The notes: generated by a model from the letters alone, not told the origin. Positions 45,367 to 54,307 are shown, numbered from the stretch's first letter. The stretch: DNA of 64,000 nt from Vibrionaceae bacterium (GCA_018222805.1 JAAEZQ010000007.1:1-64000), one strand, 5' to 3'. Numbers and translations are program-made.

Positions 45367-45391
45367 TTGTTTATAAAATCCTCCTAGTCAA
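45363..45391 (-). promoter_or_regulatory. Predicted promoter of the SOS-box gene
   Basis: Minus strand: -35 TTGACT (45386-45391), 17-bp spacer, -10 AATACT (45363-45368). The -10 shares bases with the LexA box, the normal layout of an SOS promoter. Confidence 0.6.
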
Positions 45392-45422
45392 ATTTTCACC
45401 TCTTTCAATGCTCACTATATCC

Positions 45423-46535
45423 CTATAAAGAGCAGTGTTCTGGGTACTTATGGATAATTTGTTTTAGATAAACCTGGTTATCCCGCAAGACGTTGACACA
45501 TTCACCAGACAATAAACCGTCACTTACCCATTTCTCTAACTCAATTAACGCATACGGGATAGACCATGCCTGGCGGTTTGGGTGGTGCGTGGTCAATACG
45601 TCAAATGAATTCGCAACAGCAACAATTTGAGCGGCGATTGGAATATCCTTTTCTTCCAATCCATGTGGGTATCCCGACCCATTTAAATTTTCATACTGAT
45701 AAGTCACCATCTGCATGAATAGGACAACACTAGGGTGGACGGGATTACCAATACGGGCAACGGTGTCATCTGCTGACTCGATACATTGCTCAATATGCTG
45801 AATGATTATTGACTCTTGTTCTTTGCTAAAATGACTACGACGGCAAGCAATTTCAACGGGTAACTGAATATCACTCACCGCATGAAACTGGGCGAAAATA
45901 CCAATTTGTTCAACTATTTCATCTGTCAACTTATGCCGTTCTGCAAGATGAACACCAAGCAAGTGAGCGTATAGGCGCATGCGCTTGGTATGTGCGTAAC
46001 ATTCAGGACAATAGTCTGGCATAGAACATAGCTTGCGCTCAGAAAGCCTTTCGATCTCATTTACAACGTGATCTTCCGACTCAACTGCAAATTCAACCAT
46101 ATCAAAATAAGGTTTGAGCACATCCAACGCCTCTAACTTAAATGAGTTGGGTTTAACGGAGTTCAAAAAGACAAAACCAGTAAACGCTTTGTTTTCGTAG
46201 CAAGGAATTGCGGCAGAGGAGCGATAACCGTGGTTAAGTAAAACTTTAACACGATCGCTATCGATAATTTCGGTGAGATCATCAACGATACGAGGTGTGC
46301 CGTTTTGAGCAGCAGCATATAGATTGGGGAGTTTACGAAGTGGCGCTTCATAATGCGCTAAATCCCAGTTATCAAACTCAGTGTCAGCGAACGATCTCAG
46401 CATATCTTGTCTGGGGTGATATTTTGCGAACGACACCCTATCAATGCACGGCATATGTGCCTGCATCCTATTTTTCAGCGCTTGCAATTGCTCATTAAGC
46501 GGTTTTGCAAACGGATAAAAACTACGGTGTGTCAT
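45423..46535 (-). CDS. Degenerate HD-GYP-type protein with GAF-like N-terminus
   Basis: 370 residues. The N-terminal part (about 40-155) looks like a GAF sensor; the C-terminal ~190 residues follow the HD-GYP phosphodiesterase pattern. The GYP core survives (NGSGYP, 285-290), but key metal ligands do not: the HD-x-GK motif reads HAVSDIQLP (218-226) and HHE-x-x-DG reads QYENLNG. Hydrolysis of cyclic di-GMP is therefore unlikely; a binding or regulatory role is inferred. No membrane segment. Confidence 0.8.
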   Translation of the reverse strand: MTHRSFYPFAKPLNEQLQALKNRMQAHMPCIDRVSFAKYHPRQDMLRSFADTEFDNWDLAHYEAPLRKLPNLYAAAQNGTPRIVDDLTEIIDSDRVKVLLNHGYRSSAAIPCYENKAFTGFVFLNSVKPNSFKLEALDVLKPYFDMVEFAVESEDHVVNEIERLSERKLCSMPDYCPECYAHTKRMRLYAHLLGVHLAERHKLTDEIVEQIGIFAQFHAVSDIQLPVEIACRRSHFSKEQESIIIQHIEQCIESADDTVARIGNPVHPSVVLFMQMVTYQYENLNGSGYPHGLEEKDIPIAAQIVAVANSFDVLTTHHPNRQAWSIPYALIELEKWVSDGLLSGECVNVLRDNQVYLKQIIHKYPEHCSL

Positions 46536-46722
46536 ACTTCCACTCTCCCAGACAAACTAGGTTCTAAGCGAAAAAGCTCATTATTATCAGTTTATTGTGT
46601 AAATTATTAGAGCAACTATTTTCAACTCAAATTTTTGATATACCACAATATAAGTGTACAAAACAAAACCAGACATCCGCCAACTTTTTTAACGGATATA
46701 TCCAACTCACCTGATCCAGATT

Positions 46723-46754
46723 AAAAAAGCCAATGAGCAATACCCATTGGCTTT
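46723..46754 (-). terminator. Intrinsic terminator of tyrP
   Basis: A 10-bp stem AAAGCCAATG/CATTGGCTTT (46726-46735, 46745-46754) with a 9-nt loop. On the minus strand it continues into a T run, 28 bp past the tyrP stop. Confidence 0.8.
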
Positions 46755-46781
46755 AAAAATGGTTAATTTTAGATAGAATGA

Positions 46782-47987
46782 TCAACCTAAGGCTGGCAAA
46801 ACTCCAAGAGTAATTAATATCTGTGCAGCGATGATACCCGTACCAGCAATACCTGTGATCACTAACGCCCCTTGCCCACCAGCAACACGATAATCTCCAG
46901 TAAAATCGTTAGAGCGCCGAACTTTAATCACCATCACCAGCGGTAAAAATATCGCCAGAATAGCCAGAGCGATAGCCGCATAGCCTAATGCCATGATAAA
47001 ACCTTGCGGGTAAAACAGAGCAAAGCCTAACGGTGGAGTGAATGTGATCAACGCAGCAATCAAACGGTTTGGCTTATCGCTGCTTCCTTTGATCGTATCA
47101 CCCAAGAACTCGAACAAACCAAGGCTCACACCGAGGAAAGATGTTAACAGAGCCAAATCTGCAAACACGCCAACAATATTACCCAGATTTGATTGGTGAA
47201 CCGTCAGTGACAACTGTCCAATAAGTGAACTTAATCCGCCATTTTCAATCAATATATCCTGACTGACCACGCCTAACGTTACGACTTGCCAGAAAATGTA
47301 AATCACTAGTGGAATGGTAGAACCTATGATCACGGCTTTACGTAATGAAGCAGTGTCTCCGTCTAAGTAGTTCACAATAGCAGGAATACTGCCGTGAAAA
47401 CCAAAAGACGTAAAAATCACTGGAATCGCCGCCACAATAAGACCTTGTCCAATTGGCATACTTAACAGGTAAGACTGCGTCACATTTGGCGCTAAAAATG
47501 ACAGCACCGCTACCATCGTAAGAAGTTTCATGCCAAACAATATACGGTTAACTTTATCTACAGTACCTGTGCCGATAGTAACAACCAAAGTCACTATTAG
47601 TGTGAAAATGATGGTTGAAGTTGAGCCGGAAATATCAAGCTCAAACCACTGGGTTAAACGTTCGCCAAATTGAGCGCCGCCACCAGCAATGTATGCCGCA
47701 CACAAAGAGTAGAACAAAAATAGCATTGCAAAGCTGGCAACCCATTTCCCCTTCTGGCCAAGTATTTGTTTAGCCAGAGTATGGAGTGTTGCACTGCTTT
47801 CAGCATACTGATGAAGCTCGAGCATCAATAAGGCCGTAAATGCCATCAAAGCCCAAAGACCCAACATAATAACGAGGGAGGTAGAAAAACCGATACCAGC
47901 AGAGGCAAGAGGAAGCGCCAGCATTCCGGCACCAATTGTAGTCCCGGCAATAATTAGGGTACTACCAAACACTTTAGAACGACTCAT
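46782..47987 (-). CDS. tyrP: Aromatic amino acid permease, tyrosine-specific type
   Basis: 401-residue inner-membrane H+ symporter of the hydroxy/aromatic amino acid permease family, eleven helices. Matches TyrP across its length: FGSTLIIAGTTIGAGMLALPLA at the start, IPVIFTSFGFHGSIPAIVNYLDG mid-protein, and ALFYPQGFIMALGYA near the end. The tryptophan permease Mtr is a close relative, but these blocks favour TyrP. A TyrR-like box lies about 150 bp upstream, consistent with aromatic amino acid control. Confidence 0.88.
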   Translation of the reverse strand: MSRSKVFGSTLIIAGTTIGAGMLALPLASAGIGFSTSLVIMLGLWALMAFTALLMLELHQYAESSATLHTLAKQILGQKGKWVASFAMLFLFYSLCAAYIAGGGAQFGERLTQWFELDISGSTSTIIFTLIVTLVVTIGTGTVDKVNRILFGMKLLTMVAVLSFLAPNVTQSYLLSMPIGQGLIVAAIPVIFTSFGFHGSIPAIVNYLDGDTASLRKAVIIGSTIPLVIYIFWQVVTLGVVSQDILIENGGLSSLIGQLSLTVHQSNLGNIVGVFADLALLTSFLGVSLGLFEFLGDTIKGSSDKPNRLIAALITFTPPLGFALFYPQGFIMALGYAAIALAILAIFLPLVMVIKVRRSNDFTGDYRVAGGQGALVITGIAGTGIIAAQILITLGVLPALG

Positions 47988-48411
47988 TGTATATTATTCT
48001 TTACATCTTATTGAATATTGCTAGCACCAGATCGGGTAACAGCGTACCTAAATGACACCATATTTTGTATTAGCCCCGATATTGTAGGATTTTCAGTATA
48101 AGATCAAGCAATGTGTAAGAATAAAAATCCACATGCGTAAACTAATGATTACACCGTAATGTGTAAACGAAACATTTCCATATGAATGAAGTCAGACTTA
48201 TGGCTCATATCAGGAAAGAACTTGATAAGATTATTTCTGTCAGGTGTAGCAATGCGCTGAGCAACATGACTTTATTGTGCTTTATTTTGGAAAAGTTGGA
48301 TGTGACGGCAGGAGTTAGAACTTAGTTAGAAACGTTCTATTATAGGGCGATGGCAAGACGTAAAGATTACGCCTCACCTGATGTTAAGAAAAAAGGGGTT
48401 AAACCTGTCAG
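47988..48411. other. Intergenic region upstream of tyrP
   Basis: 424 bp holding the tyrP control region and the 3' flank of the 2OG oxygenase gene. Contains the TyrR-like box at 48136-48153 and a 47-codon open frame (48182-48325, MNEVRLMAHIRKELDKII...) with no ribosome-binding site, not called as a gene. Confidence 0.5.
48136..48153. promoter_or_regulatory. TyrR-like box upstream of tyrP
   Basis: CGTAAA-CTAATG-ATTACA agrees with the TyrR consensus TGTAAA-N6-TTTACA at 10 of 12 defined positions. A second partial copy, TGTAAA at 48162-48167, follows. The distance (about 150 bp to the ATG) is plausible for TyrR regulation. Confidence 0.45.
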
Positions 48412-49014
48412 TTAGCTTGCAATATCTAGCAAATTGCCTCTGACACCATTGATACGGAACCAACCTGCGATACTAAATCGCTCTGCATTAGTCGGTAATA
48501 CTTCATGTGGAAATTGTTCTGATAAGAACACAAGAAGACGGCCGCCTCGCGGTGGTATCTTGGCAACTGGGTTATCATCAAGGTCATAAACGACCAGCTC
48601 GCCAGCATCTTCTTCACTCCAGGCTTCATTCATATAAAACACGGTGGTTAAGCGACGATTTTCGTTGCCTTTAAAACTGTCGAGATGCTTTTTATAAAAA
48701 TCGCCTTTATCGTACTTAGCAAAGTGAGACTCATATTCAAATAGTCCAAGGAATAAATGGCGGTTAACCTCTTCACGAATTTCATCCATCTTGTTGAGGT
48801 AAGACGCTATCGGGCTCCCCATGTCAGGTTTTAACCATTGAATTTTGTCGCTGCGAATGGACTCTATGCGTGTAACGTCTTCATTCCGACCAATGCGTGC
48901 TTTTTTCCAATTGTCGGGGACACATGCTCTTAGCTGAGCAACCTCTTCTTTTGAAAGGAAATCGTCCCAAATATAATATCCATGAGTCGCTATAGCATCG
49001 ATCAGTTCGTTCAT
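48412..49014 (-). CDS. 2-oxoglutarate/Fe(II) oxygenase (prolyl-hydroxylase-like)
   Basis: 200-residue double-stranded beta-helix oxygenase. The iron triad His110-x-Asp112 (KKHLDSF) and His170 (FPHEVLP), and the 2-oxoglutarate-binding Arg179 followed by SIAGWFR, are all in place, which is the prolyl 4-hydroxylase-like P4Hc pattern. It likely hydroxylates a protein or small molecule in the cytosol; target unknown. Monocistronic, divergent from the LysR gene. Confidence 0.88.
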   Translation of the reverse strand: MNELIDAIATHGYYIWDDFLSKEEVAQLRACVPDNWKKARIGRNEDVTRIESIRSDKIQWLKPDMGSPIASYLNKMDEIREEVNRHLFLGLFEYESHFAKYDKGDFYKKHLDSFKGNENRRLTTVFYMNEAWSEEDAGELVVYDLDDNPVAKIPPRGGRLLVFLSEQFPHEVLPTNAERFSIAGWFRINGVRGNLLDIAS

Positions 49015-49379
49015 TCAATCTATTTAGTCGTGTGGTTGAGATCGTTTATATATGTAATTCACCCAACAACAACAAATACGATATTTTGTCGAGACGACAA
49101 CCGTTTGATTTTATAGCTCGTTCCGAGCAATTTTTATTCGATTTTACCGATTAAGCCATGCAAAAACTGAAGCTCTCTACTTTACGGATAAGATAGTGCG
49201 CCTGCTCATCATTATTTTTCTGTCCGATAGAACCCGAGCAGCACAATGTGTTACGAACGACACTTTTCCCGCCACAGAAAACAATCCAGTTATAAGTACT
49301 ATGTAAATTTGATTACACAACAGGATAAATCATTCAATTATTGATATTCTAGAACAAAACAATAATTTAAAGCCTGACA
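49015..49379. other. Divergent intergenic region between oxygenase and LysR regulator
   Basis: 365 bp, AT-rich, presumably carrying two divergent promoters. The only clear structure is the palindrome at 49086-49100. No gene seen. Confidence 0.5.
49086..49100. promoter_or_regulatory. Perfect 15-bp palindrome, possible operator
   Basis: TTGTCG-AGA-CGACAA, a perfect inverted repeat 72 bp upstream of the 2OG-oxygenase start. Could bind the adjacent LysR regulator or another factor; no direct evidence. Confidence 0.35.
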
Positions 49380-50318
49380 ATGGATTATATATCTCTTTCC
49401 AGAATTAGTTTAAAACACCTCACTGTATTACACATGTTGCTGACAACACATAGTGTCACTCAAGCTGCAGAGCGACTCTGTGTCACGCCTTCAAATGTGA
49501 GCAAAATACTTAGCCAGCTGCGTGAAACTCTAAAAGACGAACTTTTTTGCCGTGACGGTACACGTTTAGTTCCAACTCCGTTTGCAATAAATATAGGCCC
49601 GTCTATACACGGTATTTTGTCGAGTATGAACGGCTTATTACACCAAGGGTCATTCACTCCGGCTCACTATCAGGGAGACTTTTCCATTGCAATGCGTGAA
49701 AGCTCATTGGAGCTATTTGCACCCGTGTTGGTTCACCTGTCACAACAGCTTAGCAACCATGCTTATTTAAACGTCCACTCTAAAGACGAAATGAGTTTTG
49801 ATGCGTTAATCAGAGGTCAAATTGATTTTTTATTATTGCCACATGATCTCAGTCAGCCACCGACTCATAACAAAGATCTTGTTTGGCAAACCATACTGAA
49901 AGATGAACTCATCTGCTTGATGGGCAAATCCAATCCGTTGGCCAAACAACCTCTGACTATTGAAGGTTACCTGTCAGCTCGTCATATCGGTATTCACGAC
50001 AAAGACCTTTCTCGACCATACTTTGAGCAAAATCTGCAACAAAGGCACCACAAACGAAACGTTGCTATACGCGTCGCAGATTTCGGCTCCGCAGCGGTGA
50101 TGTGCCACCATACAGACTATTTGTTTACCTGCTCCAAGCGTTGGGCGAGAGTCGCGCTGCAAACGAAAGATTTGGTCGAGCAACCTCTACCGTTTGATTT
50201 TGGGCAAGTGTCTTACAGTTTAGTCTGGAACAAAGCCAGCTTGAATGATCCTGCCTTGCGCTGGTTACAACAGCAATTACTTGATGCATGTAAAGTGCTT
50301 AACGCTTGCGAATATTGA
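49380..50318 (+). CDS. LysR-family transcriptional regulator
   Basis: 312 residues: N-terminal winged helix (about 9-68, LKHLTVLHMLLTTHSVTQAAERLCVTPSNVSKILSQL), then a periplasmic-binding-protein-like effector domain from about 95 (FSIAMRESSLELFAPVLVHL). The pattern is NodD/LeuO-like. Effector and targets unknown; the divergent oxygenase gene is the obvious candidate target. Confidence 0.9.
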   Translation: MDYISLSRISLKHLTVLHMLLTTHSVTQAAERLCVTPSNVSKILSQLRETLKDELFCRDGTRLVPTPFAINIGPSIHGILSSMNGLLHQGSFTPAHYQGDFSIAMRESSLELFAPVLVHLSQQLSNHAYLNVHSKDEMSFDALIRGQIDFLLLPHDLSQPPTHNKDLVWQTILKDELICLMGKSNPLAKQPLTIEGYLSARHIGIHDKDLSRPYFEQNLQQRHHKRNVAIRVADFGSAAVMCHHTDYLFTCSKRWARVALQTKDLVEQPLPFDFGQVSYSLVWNKASLNDPALRWLQQQLLDACKVLNACEY

Positions 50319-50723
50319 CTACAAACATTATGAAGAAGCAGGTATAAGGATGGGGTTGTTGTTTTGAGAACTGAGGAAGATTCCCCACCGGATGGCGTCA
50401 CTACGCAGGTAAACGTCTTAACATCATCAAATCGCCCACCGCATTTATAGAGTAGCCAGCCATTTTTTAATTTGGATTGTACTGGTCTATCTCTAATACG
50501 CTGAACGCAGTGGGTTCACTCTTTTTTAAGCCAAACAACGTTGTTGTTTTGTCGAACCACTCGCAGAGTTTACTCTAGCCAACAACTTGCAACTAGTGAA
50601 AAAACACAAATACTTCTTTTCCATTTTTGAAATAAGCTTCACCTAATTTAGCGCATTCTTACATGCCAAACCCTACTATCTCGATTAACTTATGATAGAC
50701 AGTTACATGCTAAAAATTATTCT

Positions 50724-50870
50724 TTATTTCATAAGGTTAATTAATTTATAGCCAAGAAGTTGGAGAGTTTTTTCAACAGTCGGATAAATGTCTCCCTCTT
50801 CACGCCATAAGTGTACTCAGAAGACGAAGAAACCTCTTTGTGACAGAGTTGAGTTACCAAAACCTGTCAT
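50724..50870 (-). pseudogene. Decayed antitoxin-like (HTH, addiction-module type) gene remnant
   Basis: From the in-frame ATG 50870 the minus strand reads MTGFGNSTLSQRGFFVF, a TGA stop (50817-50819), then LWREEGDIYPTVEKTLQLLGYKL and a TAA. The second part resembles the C-terminal helix pattern of small HTH antitoxins (GNP...TV-K-L--LGY-L) and the first part their recognition-helix region. At least one stop, and an earlier one upstream, break the frame. No toxin gene was seen beside it. Assignment is by pattern only. Confidence 0.4.
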
Positions 50871-51029
50871 TTCAGTAACCTTAAATCACTCCAAAAAACT
50901 AACGCGATACATAAACTTCATTCACGCGTCCGCAACCGTAAGAATAGTATGACATATTTCCATAACAGAAATTAACAGATGTAGAGGTGATTCCGTGTTT
51001 CTGTTTCTAGACATGGGGAACTTCACACA

Positions 51030-51051
51030 GCTACGATGTTAATGTCGTAGC
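51030..51051 (-). terminator. Possible hairpin after the response regulator gene
   Basis: GCTACGA (51030-51036) and TCGTAGC (51045-51051) form a 7-bp stem, extended by a T-G pair. There is no T run, so termination here would be weak or Rho-dependent. Confidence 0.35.
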
Positions 51052-51087
51052 CGTGGAAGAAGTTATTTTGAATTACAGTGGCGTCCA

Positions 51088-51561
51088 TTATCTAAGTCGT
51101 TCAAATACAACACTTTGATCAAGGTGTTCATGGTATTGAGTGTAATCCAGCCCCATATCAAAGATGTATGTCGTCACTAAGTTTCTCACACATTCAACCA
51201 ACTGATTGGCCTGCCACGGCTTCTCAAAATAACGGTCAATACCGGCGGTGTTAATTGCATTAATGGTATCTGTATGTGTTGCCTGCCCGGTTAAAAGGAC
51301 TTTCCGAGTATGAGTAAAACGGCTGTCTTTTGAAACTTCAGCCAAGAGCTCAACGCCAGTTTTACCTGGCATAACGTGATCAGAGATGATCAAAGCAATC
51401 AATTCACCCTCTGCATCAAGTTCATCCATCAGTTCCAGAACTTCATCTGCCGACTCACAATCTTCTATGTTTAGCCACTGAGTTAATGGTTCTAGATCAA
51501 GTAAAACTGCGCTTAACACCTCTCGTTGGTCATCAACGCAAATTAAATTAAGCTTCTCCAT
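51088..51561 (-). CDS. Receiver-only response regulator
   Basis: 157 residues from ATG 51561, with GAGG 6 nt upstream. One CheY-like receiver: acidic pair Asp10/Asp11 (CVDDQ), phospho-acceptor Asp61 (ISDHVMPG), switch Thr in LLTGQA and Lys in FEKPW. A ~30-residue tail has no output domain. Overlaps the end of the histidine kinase gene by 14 bp, so it is its likely partner. Output probably through protein contact. Confidence 0.85.
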   Translation of the reverse strand: MEKLNLICVDDQREVLSAVLLDLEPLTQWLNIEDCESADEVLELMDELDAEGELIALIISDHVMPGKTGVELLAEVSKDSRFTHTRKVLLTGQATHTDTINAINTAGIDRYFEKPWQANQLVECVRNLVTTYIFDMGLDYTQYHEHLDQSVVFERLR

Positions 51562-52885
51562 GTTCACCCTCTACCGGTAATTTGATTCTAAAAATAGTTT
51601 TATCACTGTTACTCTTCACGACAATCGAGCCGCCATATCCTGCTACGATGCGTTTAACTATCGACAAGCCCAACCCCAGTCCAAAAGACAGCCCACCTTT
51701 CTTAGTGGTAAAGTTAGGCCGAAAGATCTTTCTACGCGTCGCTTCATCTATCTCCGGACCGTTATTAGCGATAGTGACAAGAATTTTGCCTTTACTGACT
51801 CGGGTTTGTATCTCTATTAAGGGAGACTCAACGTTAATTAACGCATCACAAGCGTTTTTTAAGATATTCACCCAAATTTGCACAAGCTCAGTCTGCGAAC
51901 CAACAAACAAAGGTAATGCCGCAGGGCTAAATCGAACTTGTACTCGTCTTAAATCACTGTGTAATAATGCGACCGCTCGGTTAATCGAGTCATTAATATT
52001 CAAAGCCTCATCCAGATCGATATCGGTTCGTCCCAGTTGCTTGACAGAGCGCACGATGCCAACCGTATGTTTGGAAGCGAGACGCAAGTCATGGAGGTCT
52101 CTTCCCATCTGCCAGTACCTGATGGCTTCCTCTGGGCGTTTCAACCAATGCTCCGTAAGATAATCTTCTGGTACCGCACGAGCTAAGTCCCTCGCTAAAT
52201 CTCTAGGTAGGCCATAATACTTTTCAAAATGTTTGCCTCGCTTGCGGGCCTCACTAGACGATACTTTTTGCCCCTGAAGCAAGCCAAAATCAAAAAACTG
52301 ACTAGCCTCCGGATGCACTTCCTCTAACAACTCCATTATCACCGTCTCTAAACGTTCGGATTTACTGCTCACCACCCCTATCGCGTTATTGAGTTCATGA
52401 GCGATACCAGCAGCCAATTGGCCCAACGTTGTCATCTGTTCTGCAGTATGAAGCTTTTGCAATGCCTTTTCTTTTGCGAGCGCCTCTTCCATTGCACGGC
52501 GCTGACGACGAGATAACTCATTCACCATTACCGGCATAAATTGCGCAGTTAGGGGCCCAAATTGTGACTCTTGCACCGCAGGAGTACTGCGCTCTATCCA
52601 GGCAAGTTCTGCGTCGGTTTGAGCAACCACCGTTGAAGATGCTGTCCAAGTGCCAGAAAAGAAACTATGCACACCAATAAAAGCCCCCTCAGAGGCAGAG
52701 AAAACTTTAATCGGCTTCTTGTCATCTTCAGCGTAGTAGCCCGTCAATTCGCCCGTAATTACGAAATAAAGACGGTCGTTATAGCCAGCTTGTTCAATCA
52801 ACACCGACCCCGCCCCCACGTTGATTCGGCGTTCGAAATGATTGAAATAGCGCTCTACCAACGCATCTAATTTAGTTTCATACAT
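51548..52885 (-). CDS. Soluble histidine kinase with cyclic-nucleotide-binding-like domain
   Basis: 445 residues without membrane segments. The N-terminal ~120 residues form a cNMP-binding (CRP-like) beta roll (AGSVLIEQAGYNDRLYFVITGELTGYY). A coiled linker leads to the dimerisation helix with phospho-acceptor His163 in GIAHELNN. The ATPase domain has the N box NILKNACDAL and G2 GLGLGLSIV, but G1 is NNGPEID instead of DxGxG, a mild degeneracy. A nucleotide or related effector is the inferred signal. Follows the DASS transporter by 3 bp and overlaps the receiver gene, forming one operon. Confidence 0.87.
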   Translation of the reverse strand: MYETKLDALVERYFNHFERRINVGAGSVLIEQAGYNDRLYFVITGELTGYYAEDDKKPIKVFSASEGAFIGVHSFFSGTWTASSTVVAQTDAELAWIERSTPAVQESQFGPLTAQFMPVMVNELSRRQRRAMEEALAKEKALQKLHTAEQMTTLGQLAAGIAHELNNAIGVVSSKSERLETVIMELLEEVHPEASQFFDFGLLQGQKVSSSEARKRGKHFEKYYGLPRDLARDLARAVPEDYLTEHWLKRPEEAIRYWQMGRDLHDLRLASKHTVGIVRSVKQLGRTDIDLDEALNINDSINRAVALLHSDLRRVQVRFSPAALPLFVGSQTELVQIWVNILKNACDALINVESPLIEIQTRVSKGKILVTIANNGPEIDEATRRKIFRPNFTTKKGGLSFGLGLGLSIVKRIVAGYGGSIVVKSNSDKTIFRIKLPVEGEHGEA

Positions 52886-52888
52886 GGA

Positions 52889-54307
52889 TTAACCAATATG
52901 CCCCACAGAATGCAGTATCCAAACCATAACAAAACTTAGCAGCACACCAACGACACCGAGTACTACACCAATCCGTGCCATTTGGTTACTTTGTACATGC
53001 CCGGTTGCGTGAGCAAGCGCGTTAGGTGGTGTACTAATAGGCAGAGACATACCAAGCGATGCGGCAAACGTCACCACGAGAATCAATGTCACTTCACCAC
53101 CGAGTGGCGTGAGTGATGTCATCGATGTACCTAGCGCAGCCATAATGGGCATCAACAAGTTGGCTGTTGCCGTATGTGACATAAAGTTGGCCATCGCTAA
53201 ACAAAGGAAAGCCGCGCCAAACAACACGACATAAGGTGAATATTGGTCGAATGGAATGCTGTGTACGACCAGCTTCGCCAAGCCAGTTTTATCAAGAGCC
53301 AAACCAAGGGCAATACCACCAGAAACCAACCAAAGCACGTCCCAAGAAATTTTCTTTAAATCTTCTTTGTTGATGATGCCAGTTAAGGAGAAAACCGCGA
53401 CTGGAATCAATGCGACCGTATACGAGTTCATGCCATGCGCTGACCCCATTAACCAGAGAATAATCGTACCGGTAAACGTAATGTACACAATCATCGCTTT
53501 GGGTGTTTTTAAGAACTTACTCTTGATGTTCAGATCGATGTTAGTTTGCTCAGCTTTGTACAAGCCACCAATAAGCACCCAAGCGAGTGCCATCATAATC
53601 ACGACAAAAGGCACGCCAAACATCATCCATTCGCCAAAGGTAATTAGATTATCACCGACTAAATATTTAAGCGCAATGGCATTGGGTGGCGTACCAATCG
53701 GTGTTCCGATACCGCCAATATTCGCTGCGACTGGAATACACAAAGCGAAGGCGATCCTACCTGGATCTTTTGGCCCGAACACCGCAATCACAGGAGTAAG
53801 GATAGATAACATCATCGCCGTGGTGGCAGTATTAGACATGAACATGGAAAAAATAGCGGTAATCAGCATCAATCCCAACATGACGTACTTAGGATCTTGC
53901 CCAAATGGCTTCAGTAGTACTCGCGCTAAGTTCACGTCCAAACGATATTTAGTAGCCGCCATCGCTAAGAAGAAGCCCCCCAAGAACAGCATAATAATTG
54001 GGCTGGCGAAGGTCGCCATGATCTCATTGTATTGCAACAACTCACCAAAATGCGCCTGTCCCTCTTGTGCCCGAAATAAAACGATACTTTTGTTCGACAC
54101 AAGCAATAGCTCAAGAACAATAATCACCACAGAAGTCGCGTAAATTGGAATAGGTTCGAACACCCAACATAATGCCGCCAGCAAGAAAATCGCGATGACT
54201 CGCTGTTGAATAATGGTGATGCCATCAAATGGAAACGCAGACAAAGGCATCAGCCAAATGAGTAAAGGGATTATCGTTGGGATGATGTATTTAAGATAAG
54301 GACGCAT
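52889..54307 (-). CDS. DASS/SLC13-family Na+/dicarboxylate (or sulfate) symporter
   Basis: 472 residues from ATG 54307 (MRPYLKYIIPTIIPLLIWL); the longer open frame adds 52 polar residues unlike the family. Eleven or so helices with two hairpin repeats. The first substrate/Na+ motif SNT is intact (SNTATTAMML), but the second reads SHT (MSHTATANLL). Both GTPPNA/STPPNA elements are present. V. cholerae INDY is a well-known relative. Upstream of, and probably co-transcribed with, the kinase/receiver pair, so transport and sensing may be linked. Confidence 0.85.
   Translation of the reverse strand: MRPYLKYIIPTIIPLLIWLMPLSAFPFDGITIIQQRVIAIFLLAALCWVFEPIPIYATSVVIIVLELLLVSNKSIVLFRAQEGQAHFGELLQYNEIMATFASPIIMLFLGGFFLAMAATKYRLDVNLARVLLKPFGQDPKYVMLGLMLITAIFSMFMSNTATTAMMLSILTPVIAVFGPKDPGRIAFALCIPVAANIGGIGTPIGTPPNAIALKYLVGDNLITFGEWMMFGVPFVVIMMALAWVLIGGLYKAEQTNIDLNIKSKFLKTPKAMIVYITFTGTIILWLMGSAHGMNSYTVALIPVAVFSLTGIINKEDLKKISWDVLWLVSGGIALGLALDKTGLAKLVVHSIPFDQYSPYVVLFGAAFLCLAMANFMSHTATANLLMPIMAALGTSMTSLTPLGGEVTLILVVTFAASLGMSLPISTPPNALAHATGHVQSNQMARIGVVLGVVGVLLSFVMVWILHSVGHIG

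Larger units (their letters stand above)
50319..51087. other. Long gene-poor region with decayed coding sequence
   Basis: 769 bp without an intact gene. It holds an antitoxin-like remnant (50724-50870) and a hairpin (51030-51051). The rest is AT-rich with stops in all frames. It may mark the footprint of a lost accessory segment. Confidence 0.5.

Noticed and set aside
48182..48325. 47-codon plus-strand ORF beginning MNEVRLMAHIRKELDKII
   Set aside because: Protein-like in part, but no ribosome-binding site and it overlaps the tyrP control region; not enough to call a gene.
48350..48415. 21-codon ORF MARRKDYASPDVKKKGVKPVS, faintly like an FtsN start
   Set aside because: Too short, no ribosome-binding site, and it runs into the end of the oxygenase gene on the other strand.
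53256..54143. 295-codon plus-strand ORF opposite the DASS gene
   Set aside because: Its composition is the reverse complement of transmembrane helices; the minus-strand transporter explains the open frame.
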